A DNA stretch of 64,000 nt from Desulfobacula sp. (GCA_023701135.1 JAMPXP010000013.1:100457-164456), one strand, 5' to 3'; shown: positions 35,879 to 47,451, counted from the stretch's first letter. Program-made: numbers and translations. Notes: generated by a model from the letters alone, not told the origin.

Positions 35879-36664
35879 ATGATATTATTTGATTCCCATT
35901 CCCATATCGATGACAAGGCCTATGATGAGGACCTTGATGAGGTCATCAGCCGGGCTAAAAAAGAAAATGTCCTGGGCATAATGATTGTCGGCATCGATCT
36001 TCCCACATCTTTGAAGGCCATCCGGATTGCCCGGACCCAGGATCATATCATCACCTCCGTGGGAGTTCATCCCCATGATGCGGCCCATTGTTCAAAGAAT
36101 TTGCTGGATAGCCTTTTTCGTCTTGCAAAAGAAAATCACTGTGTAAAGGCCTGGGGAGAAACCGGTCTTGATTATAACCGCATGTTTTCCCCGGCTAAAG
36201 ATCAGGAAGCCTGCTTTGAAGCCCAACTTGACATGGCCGGCCGCCTTGACCTGCCCTTGATTTTTCATGAAAGAGACTCCCATGGCCGATTTTACGAGAT
36301 TCTGAAATCCAATGGGCCGAAAAGCAGAAAAGGGGTAGTGCATTGTTTTTCCGGCACCCGGGAGGAATTGTTCAAATACCTTGACCTTGGATATCATATC
36401 GGTATCACGGGAATTGTAACCATCGAAAAAAGAGGGGAATATTTGAGGAGCCTCATCCCCCATATTCCTGAGGAAAGACTGGTCATTGAAACGGATGCCC
36501 CCTATCTTACGCCTGCTCCCCAGAAAAATAAATACCGGCGCAACGAGCCTGCCTTTGTGAAATCGGTGTTGCTAAAACTTGCCGAGGTCAAAGGCGCTGA
36601 TCCTGAAATGCTTTCCCAGACGATCTTCAACAATACAAAAAAGCTGTATCAGGTTGATTTCTGA
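35879..36664 (+). CDS. TatD family metal-dependent DNase
   Basis: 261-residue amidohydrolase-fold nuclease. It starts ILFDSHSHIDDKAYDEDL with the HxH metal pair, then VGVHPHDAAHC, WGETGLDYNRMFSPAKDQ, LIFHERDSHGRF, GVVHCFSGTREE and the C-terminal VIETDAPYLTPAP. All six metal-binding motifs are visible. The start chosen is ATG at 35879; a GTG at 35816 would add 21 residues before the first strand. TatD enzymes are 3'-5' DNases/RNases and aminoacyl hydrolases. Not an element of the Tat translocase despite the name. Confidence 0.93.
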   Translation: MILFDSHSHIDDKAYDEDLDEVISRAKKENVLGIMIVGIDLPTSLKAIRIARTQDHIITSVGVHPHDAAHCSKNLLDSLFRLAKENHCVKAWGETGLDYNRMFSPAKDQEACFEAQLDMAGRLDLPLIFHERDSHGRFYEILKSNGPKSRKGVVHCFSGTREELFKYLDLGYHIGITGIVTIEKRGEYLRSLIPHIPEERLVIETDAPYLTPAPQKNKYRRNEPAFVKSVLLKLAEVKGADPEMLSQTIFNNTKKLYQVDF

Positions 36665-36677
36665 CCTCGTCCCATGA

Positions 36678-37871
36678 TCAGCTCTTGGCCATGAGCTTTG
36701 TCACGGCCTTTTCAAGCCCATCCAGAGACAATTCAAACATGGGGAAAATTTTGGATATGGCCATGATGGTATGGGTATATCCCCACATGGTTTCCGGTAC
36801 CGGGTTCAGCCAGACGCAGTGAGAAAAGGTTTTGGCCAGATATTGGAGCTGATCAATACTGGGTCTGCCGCTTCTTTCAGAAATATGAATGGAGCCGTCA
36901 TGGGCCATGAGTTCATAGGGAGCCATGCTGGCATCTCCGACGATCACCAGGCGGGTTTCCGGATCAAGCTTTGAAAATTCAATGATCTTTTTGGGTTTTT
37001 TATACCGGGCCGTATCCTCCCAGAGGTAATCATAGATGGTATTGTGAAAAAAATAGGTTTTGACTTCCTTAAACTGGGACCTTGCATAGTCAAAAAGCGT
37101 CTGAACCACATGGATATAAGGGTCCATGGACCAGCCGCCGTTGTCAATGGCCAGGATGACCTTGAGCCTGTCTTTTAAGGCCCTGTCAAATATAAGCTCG
37201 ATCTCCCCTGCGTTTCTCAGGGTCTCCCGGATGGTATCATCAATATTGATCCTGTCCTTGGGACCGGCCGGGATCATATTGCGCATCCGTTTCAAGGCCT
37301 CGCCGATTTTGGCCTGGGTCAAGGGGCCGGCCGTTGAATAGTCTTTATACCGGCGTTCATTGGCCACTTTAACGGCAGACTTATTCCTGGATTCACCCCC
37401 CACCCGCATGCCGCCGGGATGATAGCCGGAATGGCCCACGGGCGAATATCCGCCGGTGCCGATCCATTTATACCCGCCATGGTGTTCCTCTTTTTGGTCC
37501 TTGAGCCTTTCCTTGAAATATTCGATCAATTCTTCCGGCGACATTTTTTTGAGTTCATCCTCATTTACGCCCAGGGCATCCGCCACCCTTTTGGGATCTT
37601 TCAACCATTCTTCCAGCATCCCGCGCGCTATCTCGTCAACCTCAAACCCATCATTTTCAGGCAGAGGGACACCTTCAAAATGATGGGCAAACACCTGGTC
37701 ATAGAGATCAAAATACCGCTCGCTTTTCACCAGAATGGACCGGGCACAGGTATAAAAATCATCCAGGCTGTTGATAATACCCTGGTGCAATGCTTTCTGG
37801 AGGGTCAAAAAAGATGTGGGTGAGACGGGAATACCGACCTCTTTAAGTGTATAGAAAAATTTTAAGAACAT
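36678..37871 (-). CDS. VWA-domain (CoxE-like) protein with atypical MIDAS
   Basis: 397-residue protein. The first 130 residues are helical (YTLKEVGIPVSPTSFLTL). A basic/Gly-rich linker (SPVGHSGYHPGGMRVGG) follows, then a CoxE-like von Willebrand A domain from about 245 (LKVILAIDNGGWSMDPYI). The MIDAS is degenerate: DxGGxS replaces DxSxS. It pairs with the MoxR-type AAA+ ATPase encoded 7 bp upstream. Such MoxR/VWA pairs act as chaperones or cofactor-insertion machines (family knowledge); the client is not evident from the neighbours. Start is ATG at 37871 (MFLKFFYTL) with AAGG upstream; a TTG at 37904 is less likely. Confidence 0.85.
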   Translation of the reverse strand: MFLKFFYTLKEVGIPVSPTSFLTLQKALHQGIINSLDDFYTCARSILVKSERYFDLYDQVFAHHFEGVPLPENDGFEVDEIARGMLEEWLKDPKRVADALGVNEDELKKMSPEELIEYFKERLKDQKEEHHGGYKWIGTGGYSPVGHSGYHPGGMRVGGESRNKSAVKVANERRYKDYSTAGPLTQAKIGEALKRMRNMIPAGPKDRINIDDTIRETLRNAGEIELIFDRALKDRLKVILAIDNGGWSMDPYIHVVQTLFDYARSQFKEVKTYFFHNTIYDYLWEDTARYKKPKKIIEFSKLDPETRLVIVGDASMAPYELMAHDGSIHISERSGRPSIDQLQYLAKTFSHCVWLNPVPETMWGYTHTIMAISKIFPMFELSLDGLEKAVTKLMAKS

Positions 37872-37878
37872 GGCGGCC

Positions 37879-38730
37879 TTAAAACATTTTTCTTCGGGCA
37901 GCAATATTTTTTACCCGTTCATAATCAGGGCTTTTTTTAAACAAAACCCCGAGATAGGGAAGCTGGCTGGTGATGAGATCCTTTGCCCTGAAATCCGGGT
38001 CGGCACTCAAGGCCCTGATCCAGTTGATCAATTCCCGAGTGGCCGGTTTTTTCTCGATGGAATCGATTTCCCGCACAACATAAAAGGCGTCAATGGCATT
38101 TTCAGCCAGCTTGGTATCTATTCCTTCAAAATGAACATTGATGATTTTTCTCATCATCTTCGGATCGGGAAAGGCAATGTGATGAAAATTACACCGGCCC
38201 AGAAACGGATCGGAAAGATCTTTCTTGGCATTGGAGGTGATGATGATCACCGGTCTGTGTTTGGCCTTAATGGTCCTGTCGGTTTCGATGATATCAAACT
38301 GCATCTGATCCAGCACATCCAGCATATCATCCTGAAAATCCGTGTCTGCTTTATCGATTTCATCAATGAGCAGAACGGTTCTTCGGTCTGCACAAAAGGC
38401 CTGGCCGATTTTTCCCATTTTGATGTATTCATCAATATTACTGACATCCCTTTTGGAGTCCCCGAATCTTGAGTCATTCAACCGGGTAAGGGTGTCATAC
38501 TGGTAAAGGGCATCGATGAGCTTCATGCTGGATTTCACGTTCAAAATAATCAGCGGCATGGCAAGGCTTTCGGCAATGGCATGGGCCAGCATGGTTTTCC
38601 CGGTTCCCGGCTCGCCCTTGAGAAGCAAAGGCATTTCTAATTTCATGGATATATTGACAATTGACGCCAATTCCTGATCCAGAATATATTTTCCAGCGCC
38701 TTGAAATTCATTTTTTGATTCCTGTTGCAT
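37879..38730 (-). CDS. MoxR family AAA+ ATPase
   Basis: 283-residue AAA+ ATPase: Walker A GEPGTGKTMLAHA near residue 40, Walker B TVLLIDEIDKADTDFQ near 115, sensor I VIIITSNAKKDLSDPF, arginine finger region GRCNFHHIAF. It lies directly before the VWA gene and is presumably its energy-driven partner. Start is ATG at 38730. The two genes form their own transcription unit; upstream is the divergent tatA promoter region. Confidence 0.93.
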   Translation of the reverse strand: MQQESKNEFQGAGKYILDQELASIVNISMKLEMPLLLKGEPGTGKTMLAHAIAESLAMPLIILNVKSSMKLIDALYQYDTLTRLNDSRFGDSKRDVSNIDEYIKMGKIGQAFCADRRTVLLIDEIDKADTDFQDDMLDVLDQMQFDIIETDRTIKAKHRPVIIITSNAKKDLSDPFLGRCNFHHIAFPDPKMMRKIINVHFEGIDTKLAENAIDAFYVVREIDSIEKKPATRELINWIRALSADPDFRAKDLITSQLPYLGVLFKKSPDYERVKNIAARRKMF

Positions 38731-38896
38731 ACGATTATGTCTCCGCCTGTGGTTACCGTTTTATTTGTATTGGTTTCAGGACTTCATAATACTCACAAAA
38801 CAGCTTTTGACAAGTTTTTTATTGGATCGCAAAGGGCAAGGCGATTAAGGTTACAAAAATGCAATTTATGGATTTTTTTATGGAAATTCTAAAAGA

Positions 38897-38925
38897 TTGA
38901 CACGTGAAAGACTTAGTGGTAATAG
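38897..38925 (+). promoter_or_regulatory. Probable sigma-70 promoter of tatA
   Basis: TTGACA at 38897-38902 and TAATAG at 38920-38925 are separated by 17 bases. This sits about 45 bases before the tatA start in the 240-bp divergent intergenic region. Confidence 0.55.
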
Positions 38926-38970
38926 TTTTTACCTTATCAATAACAATATGAGTCAATAGGAGCGTGTACT

Positions 38971-39159
38971 ATGATTGGTGGAGTCGGAATGCCGGAATTA
39001 ATTATTATTCTTGTCATCATCCTTATTATATTTGGTGCCGGAAAACTTCCCGAAATCGGTGCCGGCCTGGGTAAAGGGATTAAAAACTTTAAAAAGGCAA
39101 CCAAAGAAGTCAATCTGGAAGACAAAGAAGAAGAACCTGAAAAAATAGAAAAAAAATGA
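38971..39159 (+). CDS. tatA: Twin-arginine translocase subunit TatA/TatE
   Basis: 62-residue membrane protein with a short periplasmic start ([23 protein letters not shown] contains the helix and the FGxxKLPE hinge), then an amphipathic helix [17 protein letters not shown] and a charged tail. This is a complete TatA/E subunit that forms the translocation pore for folded proteins with twin-arginine signals. It stands alone; tatB and tatC are not nearby. The ribosome site is an AGGAG at 38958-38962. Confidence 0.95.
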   Translation: MIGGVGMPELIIILVIILIIFGAGKLPEIGAGLGKGIKNFKKATKEVNLEDKEEEPEKIEKK

Positions 39160-39185
39160 TCCTCCCCATTATTTGCTGTTCTCTG

Positions 39186-39220
39186 AGACAGTCACTCTTT
39201 ACCCAAAAGAGCGACTGTCT
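39186..39220. terminator. Long perfect-looking stem-loop downstream of tatA
   Basis: AGACAGTC pairs with GACTGTCT, and inside it CTCTTT pairs with AAAGAG around a 5-base loop. There is no T run, so it may stabilise the 3' end of the tatA message rather than terminate transcription. The remainder of 39160-39459 is AT-rich and holds no gene that I can see; it must contain the glnD promoter. Confidence 0.5.
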
Positions 39221-39459
39221 GTAACTCATCCGTATTATCTGAATTTTTACCAATTTTTTTGCGTACGAAATCATCATTTTTTCCCATAAAGAATAAAAAC
39301 ACAAATATGAAATTTATAATTTGTTATTTAATACTTTTTTGTAATTTAATCCCAGGTCCCATCCATTTTAAAGCATAGCCTCAAAGCAGAAAAGGCCCCA
39401 TGCAAGGACCTATCCTGCCTGGCACATCAATTGCTTGTATGTCTTGTAAAGGAATGTGA

Positions 39460-42424
<2,965 letters not shown>

Positions 42425-42457
42425 TATATAATTAAATTAGTTAAGAAAGGAATTAAA

Positions 42458-43870
42458 ATGACACCCAAAGATGTAATTGCAATGGCAAAGGAAAATGACG
42501 TAAAAATCGTGGATATCCGGTTCATGGATTTTATCGGTACATGGCAGCATTTTTCAGTTCCCCTGAGCGAACTTACAGAATCCGCATTTGATGAAGGTTT
42601 CGGTCTCGACGGATCAAGCATGAGGGCATGGCAGGTTATCAACAACTCGGATATGATTGTTATCCCCGAAGCCGGAACCGCCAAAATCGACCCCTTTTTC
42701 AAGGTCCCGACCCTGGCCGTCATCGGAAACATCTATGATCCCATCACCCAGGAAGCTTACAGCCGCGACCCAAGAGGCATTGCCAAAAAAGTCGAACAAT
42801 ACATCAAAAGCACAGGCATTGCAGACACCATCTATGTCGGTCCGGAGCCTGAATTTTTTATCTTCAGCAGCATCAGGTATTCATCGGAACCCCATGCCTC
42901 ATTCTTTGAGATTGATTCCGACGAAGCCCACTGGAACAGCGGCTCAGATGAAATGCCCAACCTTGGGTACAAAATCAGGCCCAAACAGGGATATTATCCC
43001 CTGCCGCCCAATGATAAATACCAGGATATCCGTACGGAAATGATGCTGACCCTGGAAGATCTCGGCATTGCCATGGAATGCCAGCACCATGAAGTTGCCG
43101 CTGCCGGTCAGTGTGAAATCGATCTTAAATTCGATTCCCTCTTAAATATGAGTGACAAACTGGCGTGGTTTAAATATGTCCTGAAAAATGTGGCCGTAAA
43201 ACACGGCCATACCGTGACCTTCATGCCCAAGCCCCTGTTCGGGGACAATGGAACCGGCATGCACACCCATATGAGTTTCTGGAAAGGTGGGAATCCTTTG
43301 TTTGCGGGCAACAAATATGCCGGGTTGTCCGATGATGCCCTTTATGCCATAGGCGGGATTATGAAGCATTGCAAGGCACTCTGCGCCATCACAAACCCCA
43401 CGACCAATTCGTATAAACGGCTGGTACCGGGTTTTGAAGCCCCCATCAACCTGGCCTATTCCAGCAGAAACAGAAGCGCCGCCATCCGTATCCCCATGTA
43501 TTCAGGCTCCCCCAAGGCCAAACGCATCGAATTCAGAACACCGGACCCGTCATGCAACGGATACATGGCCTTTGCTGCCATTGCCATGGCCATGCTGGAC
43601 GGTATCCAGAACAAAATCGATCCGGGCGACCCCATGGATAAAAATATATATGATCTGCCGCCGGAAGAACTTGCTGAAATGAAATCCGCCCCCGGCACTC
43701 TGGAAGAAGCCTTGAACGCCCTCAAGGAAGACCATGAATTCCTGCTGAAAGGCGATGTCTTCACCAAGGACGTGATCGAATACTGGATTGACTACAAGAT
43801 GACCAATGAAGTGAAACAGATCATCAGCCGTCCCCATCCGCATGAATTCTATCTTTATTTTGATATTTAA
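42458..43870 (+). CDS. glnA: Glutamine synthetase, type I
   Basis: 470-residue GSI ligating ammonia to glutamate with ATP. Visible features: beta-grasp N-terminus with GFGLDGSSMRAW, the metal/ATP region YVGPEPEFFIF, ECQHHEVAAAGQCEID, NGTGMHTHMSFWK, and the adenylylation loop NLAYSSRNRSAAIRIP, in which the Tyr is retained. The length and retained Tyr mark the adenylylatable GSI-beta type. It is the last gene of glnD-glnB-glnA and is followed by a strong terminator. Confidence 0.97.
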   Translation: MTPKDVIAMAKENDVKIVDIRFMDFIGTWQHFSVPLSELTESAFDEGFGLDGSSMRAWQVINNSDMIVIPEAGTAKIDPFFKVPTLAVIGNIYDPITQEAYSRDPRGIAKKVEQYIKSTGIADTIYVGPEPEFFIFSSIRYSSEPHASFFEIDSDEAHWNSGSDEMPNLGYKIRPKQGYYPLPPNDKYQDIRTEMMLTLEDLGIAMECQHHEVAAAGQCEIDLKFDSLLNMSDKLAWFKYVLKNVAVKHGHTVTFMPKPLFGDNGTGMHTHMSFWKGGNPLFAGNKYAGLSDDALYAIGGIMKHCKALCAITNPTTNSYKRLVPGFEAPINLAYSSRNRSAAIRIPMYSGSPKAKRIEFRTPDPSCNGYMAFAAIAMAMLDGIQNKIDPGDPMDKNIYDLPPEELAEMKSAPGTLEEALNALKEDHEFLLKGDVFTKDVIEYWIDYKMTNEVKQIISRPHPHEFYLYFDI

Positions 43871-43894
43871 TTTAAACTGAAACCAAAAGCCATG

Positions 43895-43930
43895 AACACC
43901 CGGTCCCAAGACCTTGGACCGGGTGTTTTC
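43895..43930 (+). terminator. Intrinsic terminator after glnA
   Basis: AACACCCGGTCC pairs with GGACCGGGTGTT across a short loop and is followed by TTTTCATTT. It lies 25 bases after the glnA stop. Confidence 0.85.
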
Positions 43931-44025
43931 ATTTCAGAAAAAACACCCGGGCACCCCTTTTTTTTAATGCAATGTAAAAAAAAATACGCTATAAGAAAAA
44001 AACCATTACCCAAAGGGAGCAGACA

Positions 44026-44919
44026 ATGCCCATGACCATAAAGATACCGCCCTTCCGATCAAAGATGATCCCTTTTCTGCTCTTTTTTTTCATTTGCTTG
44101 GCCCTGCCTGCCTCCCTATTCTGCGAGGAAGTCGGCAGAGGAAATGAATTTGATAAATTGATCCAAAAACTGGTGGGTGACGGATTTGACAGGGGAAAAA
44201 TTGAGCAGATCTTCAGAAGCAAAGAGATTTCCTTTACCCCTGAAACAGTTTCCCTGTTTTTTATCCATAGCGAATCAAGCCTTGACTATGATCAATTTAC
44301 CTCTCCCAAAGCCATTGAAAGCGCTTTAAAATATCTGGGTGACAATAAAGAGATTCTGGACAGGGCCGAAGAAACCTTTGGTGTGGACAAAACCGTTATT
44401 ACGGCCATCCTTCTGGTTGAAACCCGTCTGGGATCATACCTTGGAAACAGAACCGTCATCAACACCCTTTCCACCATGGCGGCCCTGTCCGATGAGATCC
44501 TGAGGGAAAGGGTCTGGAATTCCATTCCTGATGAAAAAAAGCCGGTAAGGGAAGCTTTCATTAAAAAAGCCCGGGACAAAACCGACTGGGGATACAACGA
44601 ACTCAAAGCCTTGCTCCAATATACGGAAAAAGAAGGGGTTGCTCCGGAAACTATCAAAGGCTCCTATGCCGGAGCCCTGGGAGTATCTCAATTCATGCCC
44701 TCCAATGCTCTCAATCTTGCAAAGGACGGCGACAACGACGGCAAAATTGATCTTTTTAACCATGCCGACGCCATTTTCAGCGTGGCCAATTACCTGAAAC
44801 ACCATGGCTGGCAATCGGGCATCACACGGCAGCGGCAACACGAGATCCTGTTCCTTTACAACCACAGCAATTATTATGTGGACACCCTTTTGAAGATTTC
44901 CGACAAACTCAAGGGATAA
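44026..44919 (+). CDS. Lytic murein transglycosylase, MltB-like
   Basis: 297-residue exported enzyme with a signal peptide (about 1-30, cleavage probably before EEVGRG). The catalytic Glu is in AILLVETRLGSYLG near residue 128. The lysozyme-like fold continues with GSYAGALGVSQFMPSNALNLA and DLFNHADAIFSVANYLKHHGW. It cleaves peptidoglycan to 1,6-anhydromuropeptides. It lacks a lipobox, so it is probably soluble in the periplasm. The start is preceded by AAAGGGAG. The PLDc_N peptide gene follows 11 bases later. Confidence 0.9.
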   Translation: MPMTIKIPPFRSKMIPFLLFFFICLALPASLFCEEVGRGNEFDKLIQKLVGDGFDRGKIEQIFRSKEISFTPETVSLFFIHSESSLDYDQFTSPKAIESALKYLGDNKEILDRAEETFGVDKTVITAILLVETRLGSYLGNRTVINTLSTMAALSDEILRERVWNSIPDEKKPVREAFIKKARDKTDWGYNELKALLQYTEKEGVAPETIKGSYAGALGVSQFMPSNALNLAKDGDNDGKIDLFNHADAIFSVANYLKHHGWQSGITRQRQHEILFLYNHSNYYVDTLLKISDKLKG

Positions 44920-44930
44920 CCCATACCATT

Positions 44931-45134
44931 ATGGATCAGCTTCTCATATATATTCTTCTTGTTTTTGCCGCATCTTTTCTGTTGACCATGATGGCCTTAA
45001 GAGACATCATCCTCAAAGATTTCGGCTCAACAAAGGCCAAATTCATCTGGCATTTCATTGCCATTGTTCCCCTTGTCGGATGGCTTGTCTACCTTGTCTT
45101 CGGCTATAAAAAGGGACGGCGAAAGCCCATCTGA
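44931..45134 (+). CDS. PLDc_N-type two-helix membrane peptide
   Basis: 67 residues with two membrane helices (about 3-23 and 38-58) and a basic C-terminal tail GYKKGRRKPI. It matches the phospholipase-D-nuclease N-terminal (PLDc_N) domain that often stands alone. Function unknown. It follows the transglycosylase gene closely and is the last core gene before tRNA-Glu and the mobile element. Confidence 0.8.
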   Translation: MDQLLIYILLVFAASFLLTMMALRDIILKDFGSTKAKFIWHFIAIVPLVGWLVYLVFGYKKGRRKPI

Positions 45135-45192
45135 ACCGGCAATTTCATTTGACAACAGATCTGCTTTAATATACATATAGATACTTTTTTGT

Positions 45193-45267
45193 GGTCCCAT
45201 CGTCTAGTGGTTAGGACGCTGGCCTCTCACGCCGGTAACACGGGTTCGAATCCCGTTGGGATCACCA
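45193..45267 (+). tRNA. tRNA-Glu (CTC anticodon)
   Basis: 75 bases folding as a complete cloverleaf. The acceptor stem GGTCCCA/TGGGATC includes one G-T pair. The anticodon stem CTGGC/GCCGG encloses the loop CTCTCAC with anticodon CTC. The T arm carries GGTTCGAATCC and the CCA end is encoded. A tyrosine integrase gene begins 75 bases downstream on the opposite strand, so the 3' end of this tRNA is the likely attachment site of the element that follows. Confidence 0.96.
45236..45267 (+). other. Predicted attL of the integrated element (tRNA 3' end)
   Basis: Tyrosine integrases commonly use the T-arm/3' end of a tRNA gene as the crossover core. The integrase here lies just beyond the CCA end. 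No second copy of the T-arm core GGTTCGAATCC was noticed to the right within the window, so attR lies beyond 64 kb. Exact core length cannot be fixed from one end. Confidence 0.45.
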
Positions 45268-45295
45268 ATAAAATCAATAGGTTACAAGTTTTAAT

Positions 45296-45343
45296 AAAAG
45301 CCATCCAGAGGGCCGACGGCCCCCCGGACGGCTTTTTCTTTTT
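45296..45343. terminator. Terminator shared by tRNA-Glu and convergent integrase gene
   Basis: AAAGCC(A)TCC pairs with GGA(C)GGCTTT around a GC-rich centre and is followed by TTTTCTTTTT on the plus strand. It is between the tRNA end and the integrase stop. Confidence 0.7.
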
Positions 45344-46433
45344 ACTGACCCCCAAATATGGATTTTGGGAGATCATTTTCCCTATCCTCACTATGAGAGC
45401 TGTTTACCGTTAAAGATTCAAGTGCTTTCCGAGCGCTTTCAACACCGAGGCTTTTCAGATATCTGTTTGTTGTTGTCGGGCTCTTATGTCGGAGGATTTC
45501 CTGAATTACAGATAGATTGAATCCCTTGCTATATAGAATGCTTGCTGTCAGATGCCGGATAGCATGAAATCCAAATGGCTTAACCCCTGCTTTTTCACAG
45601 AGTGTTGCCATAAAATGCTGTCGATGTTTAAATGGGCCTCCATAATATTCCGCACAGAAATTTTTGGTTTCTATACAGACAAAAACATATTCACTTTCTA
45701 CCGGACAATTATTTTTCCACCAGGATAATCCATCAAAGAGTTCTTTGACCATGGGGAGCCATTCACATTCAAAGCTTCCATTTTCTCTTTTCCGGGTCCA
45801 CAGTCGAACACGCTTCTTTTCAAAATCAAGATCATTCCATTTCATCCGGAATAATTCGCCACGCCTACAAGCCAGATAAATTAAAGCCTGAAGCATAACC
45901 CGGTCTTGACCATGGGCCTGCTCAAATGCTTTCCAAAAATCTTCTTCTGGTGGGATATACCTTGGGGACCTCTCTTCCGGCATCTTTTGGATGTCAAAAG
46001 GATTGTCCTTGGGTAATGGTGGGTTCATAAACATCATGCCCCAGTTCCAACCGGCTAAAAGATTTTTTCTGTCTTTATTGGAGGCGTATCCGCTTCTCTC
46101 CTTTTTCTGTTCCAAAAGATAAGGTCGAACTAAGGCAGGGGTTAATTTTTCGGCGGCTATATGTGAATCAACCTTTTTAAAAAATCGTTTAAAAGCAAAT
46201 GTTTTTTCCGTATAAGTTTTTTTTACATATCTTTCCTGACAATCATCCAGATAAGCCTCCGCCCAATCAGCTAAACAGATTATGCCGGTCTTCTCTTCCC
46301 ACTCTTCTTCTGACAGCCGAAGGCTGCTTTCCCATGCTATTGCCTCTTTTTTCGTCTTGAACGTTTGTTCCTTTCTCTTCCCATTCTTTTTCACCTGGGC
46401 CTTCCAATTCCCATTCTTCATTTGATATGGCAT
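45342..46433 (-). CDS. Tyrosine-type site-specific integrase
   Basis: 363-residue tyrosine recombinase. The N-terminus is an AP2-like arm-binding domain (MPYQMKNGNWKAQVKKNGKR, about 1-50), followed by a SAM-like core-binding domain (about 60-155). The catalytic domain has Arg in ACRRGELFRMKW, HAIRHLTASILYS, the His in LRHKSPTTTNRY and the Tyr in TNRYLKSL. All catalytic residues are in place, so it should be active. A GGGAG ribosome site precedes ATG at 46433. Its position next to tRNA-Glu identifies it as the integrase of the element occupying the rest of the window. Confidence 0.93.
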   Translation of the reverse strand: MPYQMKNGNWKAQVKKNGKRKEQTFKTKKEAIAWESSLRLSEEEWEEKTGIICLADWAEAYLDDCQERYVKKTYTEKTFAFKRFFKKVDSHIAAEKLTPALVRPYLLEQKKERSGYASNKDRKNLLAGWNWGMMFMNPPLPKDNPFDIQKMPEERSPRYIPPEEDFWKAFEQAHGQDRVMLQALIYLACRRGELFRMKWNDLDFEKKRVRLWTRKRENGSFECEWLPMVKELFDGLSWWKNNCPVESEYVFVCIETKNFCAEYYGGPFKHRQHFMATLCEKAGVKPFGFHAIRHLTASILYSKGFNLSVIQEILRHKSPTTTNRYLKSLGVESARKALESLTVNSSHSEDRENDLPKSIFGGQ

Positions 46434-46581
46434 TTAACACTCTCCCTTCAAAAAAGATGTAACGGCTTCCCAAGCGCATTCCACCTAATTTTTTATAATA
46501 TTGTCTTACTGTTTTTTCATTAACACCCAAAAATTCAGCCACTTCTTTAACCTTCAAACTCTTGCCTAGTTCTTTTTCCAT
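46267..46581 (-). CDS. Excisionase-like helix-turn-helix protein
   Basis: 104-residue protein with an N-terminal MerR/Xis-type helix-turn-helix (LKVKEVAEFLGVNEKTVRQYYKK, then GGMRLGSRYIFFEG as wing). The start ATG at 46581 has a GGAG site. Its last 55 residues overlap the integrase coding sequence in another frame by 167 bases, so the tail may be unstructured. An upstream helix-turn-helix partner overlapping int is a common excisionase arrangement. It might instead be a regulator of int. Confidence 0.68.
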   Translation of the reverse strand: MEKELGKSLKVKEVAEFLGVNEKTVRQYYKKLGGMRLGSRYIFFEGRVLNAISNEEWELEGPGEKEWEEKGTNVQDEKRGNSMGKQPSAVRRRVGREDRHNLFS

Positions 46582-46721
46582 AATGATTACGCTCCAAATA
46601 TCTTGATTACCCGGTAGTCATCACCGGCTTTTGGAGACGTCTCTCCTGACACACAAATTTTTTGATTTGGAGTTTGCTTCTGGATTTGAAATGAAACTGA
46701 TCTTTCTGGATAATCAGCCCC

Positions 46722-46753
46722 GGCCATCCGGGAGGATTGAACCGGGGTTGATT
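46722..46753 (-). terminator. Hairpin of the element's repeated CCCCGGCC-ATCC family
   Basis: AATCA-CCCCGG on one side pairs with CCGGGGTTGATT, with the recurrent inner GGCCATCC stretch. It follows the 41-residue gene on the minus strand, without a T run. The surrounding 46582-46822 region shows no other feature. Confidence 0.5.
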
Positions 46754-46822
46754 ATTTTAAAGGATTATTTGGCAGCCGGTATTAACCTTGGAACCTTGAC
46801 AATCCCAAGATGATTACGTCAC

Positions 46823-46948
46823 TTAAAACGGATCTTTTCTATCCCGATGCCTGATGATATTTTTCACACCGGCCATTTTGGTATTTAAATGGTCAAATTT
46901 AAAGGCCTTCAAGATTTTCCACATTAAAATCCCGTTAGTTACCTTCAT
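46823..46948 (-). CDS. Small basic protein, 41 residues, unknown
   Basis: The ATG at 46948 has an ideal AAGGAG site seven bases away. The product begins MKVTNGILMWKILKAFKFDH and ends HRDRKDPF; it is basic and probably helical. No family is recognised. It sits between two hairpins as the other small genes of this part of the element do, which is why I accept it despite its size. A longer open frame extends upstream to 47053 but runs through the terminator hairpin of the preceding gene and is not credible. Confidence 0.45.
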   Translation of the reverse strand: MKVTNGILMWKILKAFKFDHLNTKMAGVKNIIRHRDRKDPF

Positions 46949-46979
46949 TAGATTTCTCCTTGTTGATAAAATAAATAGA

Positions 46980-47015
46980 AACCCCCGGCCATTCATCATC
47001 GAACAAACGGGGGTT
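46980..47015 (-). terminator. Terminator after the 139-residue gene
   Basis: On the minus strand AACCCCCG pairs with CGGGGGTT around a loop containing GGCC, followed by TCTATTTATTTT. It is 17 bases after the 47032 gene stop. Confidence 0.6.
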
Positions 47016-47031
47016 GAGAAAAATTTAAAAA

Positions 47032-47451
47032 TTATTGGACCAGGCCTTCGCATAAAGCATCTGGGTTTTTAGTTTTCCTGTTTTCCCAGAGTTCTTTATC
47101 AAAGACGATTTCACCTTCAGGGTTTCTGGTGTAGGGCAACAGCACCATTTGAAATCGCTTGGCTTCTTCCACTGTCACGCAAAGACCTTCTGAAAACGGA
47201 AGGCCATCGCCAGGCAGATCACAATCGGAAACCATAGTCACTTGCTTAGCACCTACTTGATTACAGACTCGACGAAGCTCCTCTAAACCAATAATTTTAG
47301 ATTCCGGACTGTCCCAGTACGGTGAAAAGATGATTATCGGTTTTTTCTTGCTCCGAGGCTTAATGAAGTATGTTGGATTAATGGTTTCGTTTTTTAAAAG
47401 TATTGTTTTTGATATTTTCAATAATTTTTTCATATAATTTTTATTAATCAT
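47032..47451 (-). CDS. Hypothetical element protein, 139 residues
   Basis: No family recognised. The protein is MINKNYMKKLLKISKTILL at the start, then KKKPIIIFSPYWDSPESK, EELRRVCNQVGAKQVTMVSD and VEEAKRFQMVLLPYTRN, suggesting an alternating alpha/beta fold. The start has AATAAGGAG upstream, located inside a 37-base leader module that also precedes the next gene. It is followed by its own terminator. Function unknown. Confidence 0.65.
   Translation of the reverse strand: MINKNYMKKLLKISKTILLKNETINPTYFIKPRSKKKPIIIFSPYWDSPESKIIGLEELRRVCNQVGAKQVTMVSDCDLPGDGLPFSEGLCVTVEEAKRFQMVLLPYTRNPEGEIVFDKELWENRKTKNPDALCEGLVQ

Noticed and set aside
46631-46813. 60-residue plus-strand open frame
   Set aside because: It runs through a terminator hairpin, has no ribosome site and opposes all neighbours.
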